Positions 56,931 through 64,000 of a DNA stretch of 64,000 nucleotides are shown piece after piece. Source of the stretch: Calonectria ilicicola (taxonomy: Eukaryota; Ascomycota; Sordariomycetes; Hypocreales; Nectriaceae). Below the pieces are notes generated by a model that ran no database searches, was not told the origin of the DNA, and worked only from the letters and a program-made list of their open reading frames with translations. A program made the translations under genes and the position numbers. Numbering within the stretch: the first letter of the stretch is position 1; every line of letters begins with the position of its first letter. Where the stretch lies: contig CP085828.1 in NCBI GenBank assembly GCA_020809705.1, forward strand, positions 5,208,001 through 5,272,000, in the 5' to 3' direction.

Positions 56931-57702
56931 GTCCTATTCTTGTTTTCTCGACTGTTGCCACAAGTTGAGTTTGTACATTCCGGTGCACCATTTTGTTTTG
57001 ATTTCATGCCCGAATAAAATGGATCTGGGCAATTAGGGACACGGGTTTGGGCAGGGAGTTCAATCGGTTGGTGGTTGGCTGTTGGGATTGAAGTTAACAA
57101 TTCACACTATACAAACACACCCCTTGAAATGTGTCTTCGTGAGTTTTTCTCCTCGGCTTGCTCAAACTGCAATACAACCCTTGAAGGGCTGTCCTCCCTC
57201 TGCTTTCTCGCCATTCCCCTGATGACGTTGCCTTCTTCGGGGTGATCCCATTGTCTCAAGAATTCTCTGTATCCGTGACAGTGTTGCCAGTTGATGTGGC
57301 AATGGTACTTCCCTTTCTTTATTTCAACAAATTGTCAAGATTTATGTGGTCGAACCTTTGGACTATGGCATTATATATGGAAGAGAGAGCGCGTCCTTTT
57401 TAGGCAACAATTCCTAATATTCATTTATGTATTTATTTTTTATTTATTTATTTATTTTCTTTTTTAGAAATATTTATGTTAAACTGTGTATTAGTGTATT
57501 ATTTATTATTGCCATAGGAAAACCACGTTGGCGTTGTTTTGTTTCTGGTACCCAACCTGCGTCGTTTGTGTATCGCTCGGGTATCTTATTTCCTCCCCCA
57601 AATAAATGCATCGCTCGTCCATTCTAAATCACCCCTCTAAGTACATAACCCTGCCATCCCATCCCTCTTTTATTCATCACTGGCCTCCTGCTGAGATTGC
57701 TG
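56931..57702. other. Convergent intergenic region with a TTTA tract
   Basis: No gene is seen. Contains (TTTA)n-like DNA at 57423-57466. Confidence 0.5.
57423..57466. repeat. (TTTA)n simple repeat
   Basis: Imperfect TTTA/ATTT tract of about 44 bp. Low-complexity only. Confidence 0.75.
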
Positions 57703-58527
57703 TTATAAGCTCAACCAGCTACCAGACGCATTTCGTCCTGGTCCCGCCAGGTATATTTCGCGTGGGCTCTGTGGGGGTACGTGTTCGCTGTCCGTTGGAA
57801 GCTCAGCTTTCGGTTGAAAGTAGCATGTGGTTTGAACACCTTGGCCATCTGGGTAATCAAGAAAATTCGGTGAAGGGAGCACGCTTGATGGGCGTTGACT
57901 TGATCCCAGTTGAGTCTTCTTCCACTCTCTAAAGTCCTTTAAATCTTCTTGGAACTGCCTCAAATCCTTAAAATATCTCCAGAGAAAGGATCCCAGTCCA
58001 GCCAGGATTATGAGGCCCGCAATCGTCGAACCAACGGTGATGCCTGCAGCTTCGTTTGTCGAGAGGCCTGTATTCGGCCCAGTCACATTAAAATATAAGG
58101 AGTCATTATTCGCCAAGTCTTCTTCTCCCGATTCATTTTTTGAGTCGATGGTCAAGTAAAAGACGTAGTCTTCGCCTGTTGGAATATTTGAGGTGTAATT
58201 TTCAAGACCAACAGTCCAATCTACACTGCGGGAACTTGTGTTTTCTATGGATTGTTAGTCTGTTATTCGAGAGGGATGGACGTGGAGAGGTTACGTACGT
58301 GCCAGCTGCAGCGACAGTTCGCAGGGGTATTCCAGCAACAGGTAGACGTCGAACCGTGAATAATTTGACTCCCATTGGAACGAAATAGATTGCCCGATCC
58401 GATAATGTGAATTTACGCTATAATCACTTTCTCCCTTGTCATTCGGACCAGGCTCAATAAACGAGGTTTTACACCAAGAAGTTGTGACCAAGATGGTTAA
58501 TAGAGTGAGTACAGTCGAGCGAAACAT
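57703..58527 (-). CDS. Type I single-pass membrane protein with extracellular beta-type domain
   Basis: Two exons, 58527-58299 and 58244-57703, join as LQLA|QNTSSRS. A signal peptide (MFRSTVLTLLTILVTTSWC) is followed by an ectodomain with several N-glycosylation sequons and the pattern YRIGQSISFQW, then FDVYLLLEYP. This pattern recurs in fungal secreted/cell-surface proteins that carry one TM near the middle. The TM helix is AAGITVGSTIAGLIILAGLG, followed by a basic stop-transfer segment (WRYFKDLRQFQ) and a Pro-rich cytosolic tail. The function is unknown; it may be a wall-stress or adhesion-type surface protein. Confidence 0.78.
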
Positions 58528-59570
58528 TGGGAGTGAGTTGTTGATTCAAGGCTTTGGATGGATTTCGAGCAGATCAGATGATTGAGATTTGCGGGGATCT
58601 CCCTGTTATGTAAGGACGTCGATCCCGCACCTTTCAAGTAGGCTGTCAACAGACAGGATCGATCTGCTTTGGCGCACGGGTAAATCGACGTTAAAGCTGG
58701 ACAAAGTGTCAAGACGTAGGCAATATGTTTTAATTCCAGAGGCTAGAGCCAAGCTAAAGAAGCCACGCCACATTCCTGCGCCTTGAGCCAAGTTGACGAA
58801 GGTGGTTAGGAATCCACCCAACAGCCAGAACGACCAGTAAAATCCCAAGCCCACAAAACGACTGTGCTTCCCTATCTTCATTTCAGGAGCTCGAGAGAAG
58901 AGTGGGATTGTTTGCCCAGGTAATGGCCATGGACGAGGTGCACCAGCAGACCAAAGGGTCGTCTGTGCAAGAAACAATTGTTTCACCATCATTACTCAAG
59001 ATCTGATTAGCCTGATCTCTCTCACATGGCGCTTAATCTAAACTATCTGGATGAGGCTGTGAAGTTGTTGCTATATTTACCCTTTTGTTTTTTTGACAGC
59101 TCCTCGCTTGCAAGTGCTGCTGCAAACAATCGGGAGACGAAAAGGAGATGATAGTCGCCCAGTCTAATCGGGGCTAGCGCACGGCTCCCCGGGGCCGCCG
59201 GTAGCCCAGTAGTCCTCAGCTGCCCCTTTATCACCACAACCCGATCAGGCTGTAACGCTAGACTAAACTCAGGGTTGGCGGGCATTTTGGCGGTTAAGGA
59301 GCACTGGCAATCGTGTTTCAGGAGATGCCACTAGTTCATCTGGTCCCTTGAGCTGAAGGACTAGCTGGTGGCGAAGCGAATTTGGGCAGCCAATTTTCCC
59401 GTGCATAATAAGCGACTGTCATGGCGTTCACCTTGCACTTGGTCGCCAACCTTAGCCCAGTTGTGGCAAGCGACAGGCACTTATTTTAGAAGCATTTCAA
59501 GACATTTGAATTAATGTTAATAATGAGCCTTCTCCGCCATCTATCTCACGATTTTCCACTTGTCTCACTT
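58528..59570. other. Intergenic region
   Basis: The minus-strand frame 58992-58606 has a hydrophobic stretch (FVGLGFYWSFWLLGGFLTTF) and could be a small membrane protein, but nothing else supports it. Otherwise empty. Confidence 0.4.
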
Positions 59571-61073
59571 CTAAGCCAGCTCAAGTTCTATACTTCCATT
59601 CGCAACATGGCTGTTGAACCACTCCTTCATCAATATTTCCTCTCCGACATTTTGAAGTCCGCTCAATGCATCATGGATAGCAATCTTGCTGACAGCTTCT
59701 GAAAGCTCCGCCATTGCCAGATTCTTCGCTATGCACTGTCTTGGGCCGTGGCCAAATGGCATCATGTCTCTCTTCATCGCATCTGTTGGCTCCCCTTCTA
59801 TGAGCCACCGTTCCGGGACAAAATCCCGCGGGTTGGAATAGATGGCCGGGTTAAAATGAAGCTCAAATGGAGTGCAGGAAACAACAGTACCGGCTGGCAT
59901 AAAAGAGCTCTTGAACTGAAATCCTCCTGCAGGGACTACTCGAGGTAGTCGACTCGGGTTGGCCATGCTTAACCGCAACCCCTCTTTGATCACAGCCTGG
60001 AGATATGGTAGGGATTGGAGGTTGACATCAACTTCACTGTCTATCTCACTCATCTCGCGCCGCAGAGCCTGGTACTTTTCTGGCGATTTTGCAAGCATGA
60101 AACATATCGTAGCCAAATTCATTGCGGTTGAGTCTGTGCCAGCAAATATGAGATCCTTGCATTGCGCCCTCACCTCAGAGTTGGAGAAATCGGATCCCAA
60201 CAAGCGAGTGGGATATGATCCTGGTAGGTCACCTCGAGTAGCTTTAGTGACAACCTTGGCCACAAATTCGTCGACTTGAGCGATACTATCCACTGCCTGT
60301 TGGTCTGGCCACAATAATGCCTCAATGCGCTCCAACCATTGGAATTCCCATGGTGAAAAGTACCAATTCTTGCCCACTGCAACAAATGCATCAACCATTC
60401 TTTCCGCGGACATGGGTGCAGCTTCGTTTAGTTTTTTGGCGACTGGCTTGTTTACATCCTCTTCACAAGCACCATATTTGTCTCCAAACAAGTATGAGGA
60501 AACGCTGTCAAGCGCAAATCCTCGGCATACAGGTAGTATGTCCACTTTCTTATTGCTTGCTCTTGCCTTTTCGACGTCTCGTCCTAGTCGATCAATAAAT
60601 CCTAAAGCTGCGTCCGCAAGAACAGACTTGCCCGCTCGGATATTCGATGTACTAAACAACGGTGTCACCGCTTTTGCCCTGGGTGCGCGGTGAGCTGGGT
60701 TGACAGCAGAGAAGATAGTTTGGTGGCCATCAATATTGAAGTTCATGTAGAATTCAGGTTTCAAGAAGCCACCTCGCTCTTGGTAAATCGGGGCCAGGGC
60801 CTCTCCGTCTGCGATGTCAACACTGTTTGGGCCGGTGCAAACAATGGGGCCATATTTTTCATGAAGTTGGTGGACAGCTGTGGACTCATCGCCAATCCAG
60901 GCGTGATAGTTCAGCCATAGAGATGTCAATCTCACAAATCGAGGGCCCGGGATTTTTGCAAGCGGGTGCAAGGATGATAGGCGATATATTAACCGACCAA
61001 CCACGAATAATATGGAGCATGCAATAGCTGAGATCAGCACGGGGGACGAATTGTCTAGCGTAGTCAGAGTCAT
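59571..61073 (-). CDS. Cytochrome P450 monooxygenase
   Basis: ER-anchored haem monooxygenase of 500 aa, intronless. The N-terminal anchor is VLISAIACSILFVVGRLIYR, then the Pro hinge LAKIPGPRFVRLTSLW. The I-helix reads DLIFAGTDSTAMNLAT (AGTDST). The ExxR motif is EGLRLSM. The PERW region is DFVPERWL, and the haem-binding loop is MPFGHGPRQCIAKNLAM with the Cys ligand. All hallmarks are intact and the length is normal. The motif set is that of fungal secondary-metabolism or catabolic P450s; the clan and substrate cannot be given without a search. No biosynthetic core gene lies immediately beside it. Confidence 0.95.
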   Translation of the reverse strand: MTLTTLDNSSPVLISAIACSILFVVGRLIYRLSSLHPLAKIPGPRFVRLTSLWLNYHAWIGDESTAVHQLHEKYGPIVCTGPNSVDIADGEALAPIYQERGGFLKPEFYMNFNIDGHQTIFSAVNPAHRAPRAKAVTPLFSTSNIRAGKSVLADAALGFIDRLGRDVEKARASNKKVDILPVCRGFALDSVSSYLFGDKYGACEEDVNKPVAKKLNEAAPMSAERMVDAFVAVGKNWYFSPWEFQWLERIEALLWPDQQAVDSIAQVDEFVAKVVTKATRGDLPGSYPTRLLGSDFSNSEVRAQCKDLIFAGTDSTAMNLATICFMLAKSPEKYQALRREMSEIDSEVDVNLQSLPYLQAVIKEGLRLSMANPSRLPRVVPAGGFQFKSSFMPAGTVVSCTPFELHFNPAIYSNPRDFVPERWLIEGEPTDAMKRDMMPFGHGPRQCIAKNLAMAELSEAVSKIAIHDALSGLQNVGEEILMKEWFNSHVANGSIELELA

Positions 61074-62659
61074 ATTGGCTCATGCAGCAGCACCTTTTGA
61101 CGCTGTGCTGACAATGATATATATTGTCGTGAAGAGACGGAACTTGATTCCTAATTGCGGTGCGATTAATGGCTCCTCGATGGGCCCAATATCGAGACAT
61201 TTTTCGGGATAGGACTAAATATAATCCAGTGCATTTCACTGCGTCTTCGGCCCTGCCGCCGAGCTGTTCTCGGGGCTCTTATCTGACGGCTTATCATCGG
61301 GTCTCCCGACACCTGCAATGCAGTTGCAGGTTCCGAAAACCACGAAAAGACTCATTCCCAACACACAGGATCAGGATACCTATTGCAGATACTACGAAGA
61401 GAAGATCTTGGTAGCAATCGCGGTATCATTGGAGATGATATCTAAGATAGCTTAATCAGTAAAACATGAATGCACTCATCGGGTTCAGCGAATCTCATGC
61501 AGTGGCGCTAATTTCAAGGCAATGCCGATTGAAACAGCCACCAACTAGAGTGCTGATCATGATGGTCCGAGAGCTGATGTCATCTTCGCGATGAACGAGA
61601 AGCCGACAAACTAAGATCAATCAGTTCACAACTTAAGACACATCGAGTTGCGTTTCGAACAATCCCGGATCGGCTTCAGGCCATAGCCACCCTAAATTCA
61701 AGTGACGATGAGAATCACATCCAATCACCTGCACGCGTCGGGATTATCTTGAACCCTTGGAGCTTGAGGCGTATTCCAGGATCGTCAACCTGCGTTAGTC
61801 CAACACGCTGACGCAAAGCCAGCAACCCACACGAGGATCTCCAGTGACCGGATTCGTCTTCCAACCTAGTCAAGAACTTCAGAAATTTAGTTGATTTCAA
61901 CGGCTTCGCCCGCACAGATGTCTTGGAGTGAGCGCTAGTGCTCCCGGCACATCCCCCGCAAGCCAAGCCGAGGGAGCCCGCACCGCCGGTATGCTTGGGG
62001 CCAGCCTCCCGCGCCCGTTCCTTAAGGGGACCGTGCACTAAATACGAAGAAGGTTTTTAGAGTGTGTGGGCAATCTATTGTCCGTCAAGTCTACTCGACT
62101 TCATATGCAAGCTGTTCTGGAAATGGCATCGGCCTAGTGAGGATGGCCACCCCAGTAATGTCTGAGATTAAGAGCAGAGTCTACCCAAGATGTTGGAAAA
62201 CAAGTTACTAAATGAATCAAGAAAAAAATATCTCATTTGTTACTCGAGTCACATGAATACGATCGGTGAATTTTGATGTGATTGCTGTTTTACCGAAATG
62301 TTCAACGCCAGTTCAACGTCAATTATGTCGATCACGTCTTAGTATCAAGGCGTCGATTTCAACCTCGGCTGATCTTCCATTCCCTTTCATTTCATCTTAG
62401 GGAAGTAGCATTCACGGCCTACTAGTCTCCTCCGGAGGCGTTCCGAGGCTTCACCAAGTGACGGTTCAGACACTATTTTAGCTTACGTCCCTGCGTGCAG
62501 CTCATAAAGATAAAAGCCATTGAAACCAAGGTCTGCAAAAAAGACGTGTTTATTTATTCGTGACCCTCATGCTTCAACCTGTTTCGATTTCATTGAAACA
62601 TATTCCAAGCTGACAGCAGTTGGCCGTCATCCATCCAGGGTGTTGAAATCGCGTTCAAT
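61074..62659. other. Intergenic region
   Basis: About 1.6 kb. The minus-strand frame 62038-61715 is GC-richer and begins in a C/G-rich patch (61930-62040), but I cannot assign it. No RNA gene is recognised. Confidence 0.4.
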
Positions 62660-64000
62660 ATGAAAATATGGCGCAGAGTGTGTTTATTTGCCAGTCTCGG
62701 CTTATTTCTACTGCCAATTGTCGCAGGTGAATCTCGGATATTAAACGGACTTAATCGCTTCCCAAAGTGTGCAGTAAGTTCTATGCCACAAAGATAGCAT
62801 CAGTCTCTTGGCATATTAACAAGATACAGCTGAGCTGTTTCACCGCCGCAGCTCCTAAATCAACTCGTTTAGTGACCGATGATAATTGTCTGTGTCATGA
62901 TGACTCCATGAACACTGAAATCGGAGCCTGCGTAGAAAGTGCTTGCACCATCAAACAAGCTTTATGTGTGTATTTTACCCCGAACAACGCTCTTTACACT
63001 TGACTAACCACGAATTATCAGTCACGCAGAATCTAACCCTGTCATTATGCGAATTCCCTATCCGGGATAACACATATACTTATAAAGCATTGGCCATATC
63101 TCTGCTTGTCATCTCCAGTATTTTCGTCTTACATCGAGTCATTGTGAAGCATGTATTACGCATCGGTCTTGGGTCCGACGACTGGGTCATTGTCGCCACG
63201 ATGCTTATCGTTATCGCCAGCACCACCATTAGCCTTGATAAACTTATTGGCAATGGGCTGGGTCACGACTTATACACGCTCACACCGGAAAATATCACAT
63301 CGTTCTTAAGATATTTTCAAATTGTAGCATTGCTATATTTCGTTCAAATTACGCTTCTGAAGGTGTCTATCCTACTCTTCTATCTTCGGATATTTCCCAC
63401 TAAATCAGTTCGTTATGTTTTATGGGGGAGCATTGGATTCAATGCTTTATTTGGAGTTACCTATATTTTCTTGACTATTTTTATGTGTCAGCCCATTTCC
63501 TACTTTTGGACTCAGTGGGATGGCGAACACCACGGGAAATGCGCAGACCTCAATGCAATCACAACAGCAAATGCTGCAATTTCCATTGTCACAGATCTAT
63601 TCATGATCTTCATTCCCCTATCACAAGTCAGATCATTGAATCTTGATTGGAAAAAGAAAGTCGGGATTGCTTTGATGTTCTGTATCGGCACCTTGTAAGT
63701 CTTCCTTTAGAGTCCCGTTTTCCCTGAGATATATCTGACCTAGAAATTAGCGTCACTATTGTGAGCATATTGCGCTTCAGTTCAGTGCTAAAATTTGGGT
63801 CCGACAACAAGAACCCAACTTGGGACTACATGCCAATCGCTATATGGTCCCTTCTTGAAGTTGACATTGGAATTATCTGTGCGTGTATGCCAGCTGTGCG
63901 CACGCTATTAGCCCATCTGTTTTCCAATGTATTCGGTTCAATAGGAAGATCCAACGGTCGAAGTAACATGGATTCATATGGGCAGGTGAGAAGCAATAAA
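62660..64000 (+). CDS. CFEM-domain, Pth11-like seven-TM receptor (partial, cut by window end)
   Basis: Surface receptor-like protein. Pth11-type proteins sense host or surface cues upstream of G-protein signalling. Exons: 62660-62773, 62830-62967, 63030-63694 and 63751-63985, then a GTGAGA donor at the edge. A signal peptide (MKIWRRVCLFASLGLFLLPI) is followed by a compact CFEM domain with eight cysteines (FPKCALSC, DDNCLC, GACVESAC, ALC, SLCEF). TM helices follow (ALAISLLVISSIFVLHRVI; DDWVIVATMLIVIASTTISL; and others), with the family motif IGLGSDDW and a loop LGHDLYTLTPENITSF. All joins keep frame. The C-terminal tail is outside the window. Confidence 0.88.

Noticed and set aside
58606..58992. 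Possible small membrane protein
   Set aside because: One hydrophobic stretch only; no splice pattern, homology or promoter support.
59571..61073. P450 as part of the RiPP locus
   Set aside because: It is 43 kb away with a housekeeping block in between; no evidence links them.
61715..62038. GC-richer minus-strand frame
   Set aside because: Could be a decayed mobile-element fragment, but no domain or repeat boundary can be shown.

Overview
The window is nuclear DNA from a filamentous ascomycete (Pezizomycotina). Genes are split by short introns of about 44-75 nt with GT(A/G)xGT donors and branch sites close to CTAAC. Zn2Cys6 regulators, MFS carriers, a Pth11-type receptor, a KEX2-processed secreted precursor and a UstY-type oxidase are all present. 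The housekeeping genes (adenylosuccinate synthetase, Mad2, Ubp14) look Sordariomycete-like, probably Hypocreales, but that placement is inference. I saw no rRNA, tRNA, CRISPR array or intact transposon.

Layout. 0.6-5.6 kb: a Zn2Cys6 regulator and a pantothenate/allantoate-type MFS transporter, both on minus. 7.5-9.3 kb: a second Zn2Cys6 regulator. 10.2-10.8 kb: a repeat protein that may be myristoylated. 11.8-13.7 kb: a secreted carboxylesterase. 14.2-16.4 kb: a secreted precursor with two KEX2-flanked repeats, divergent from a DUF3328/UstYa oxidase. 17.6-18.9 kb: a phosphotriesterase-fold protein lacking several metal ligands. 19.2-20.8 kb: a coiled-coil repeat protein. 22.4-24.8 kb: two SDR oxidoreductases. 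24.8-27.5 kb: sparse DNA. 27.5-30.9 kb: a 75-aa protein and a class III aminotransferase. 32.0-35.8 kb: an MCT-type carrier converging on a Zn2Cys6 regulator. 38.0-38.6 kb: a small tetraspan protein. 39.2-47.1 kb: a conserved block with adenylosuccinate synthetase, Mad2 and Ubp14. 47.5-50.5 kb: an arrestin-like adaptor and a Zn2Cys6 regulator. 51.9-58.5 kb: a secreted T1-type ribonuclease, a DHA2 drug transporter, an unassigned protein and a single-pass membrane protein. 59.5-64 kb: a cytochrome P450 and a CFEM/Pth11-like receptor cut by the window end.

The main result is the 14.2-16.4 kb pair. One gene encodes a signal peptide followed by two near-identical segments (shared FGDKDIDALLEEY) bounded by RR and KKR/QKR sites. 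The divergent gene encodes a UstYa-family membrane oxidase with both HxxHC motifs. This is the minimal architecture of a fungal dikaritin-type RiPP locus, and I do not recognise the core sequence. Neighbours that could belong to it are the carboxylesterase, the degenerate phosphotriesterase-fold protein and the regulator at 7.5 kb; their membership is inference.

Second theme: unusual splicing. The regulator at 7.5 kb appears to need a 3-nt exon inside its zinc cluster. The transporter at 3.7 kb appears to need two GC-AG introns and a 14-nt exon. The T1 ribonuclease and MCT-carrier genes each contain a stop-free intron whose length is a multiple of three. Gene models were assembled by hand from splice signals and family conservation and have not been tested against transcripts.
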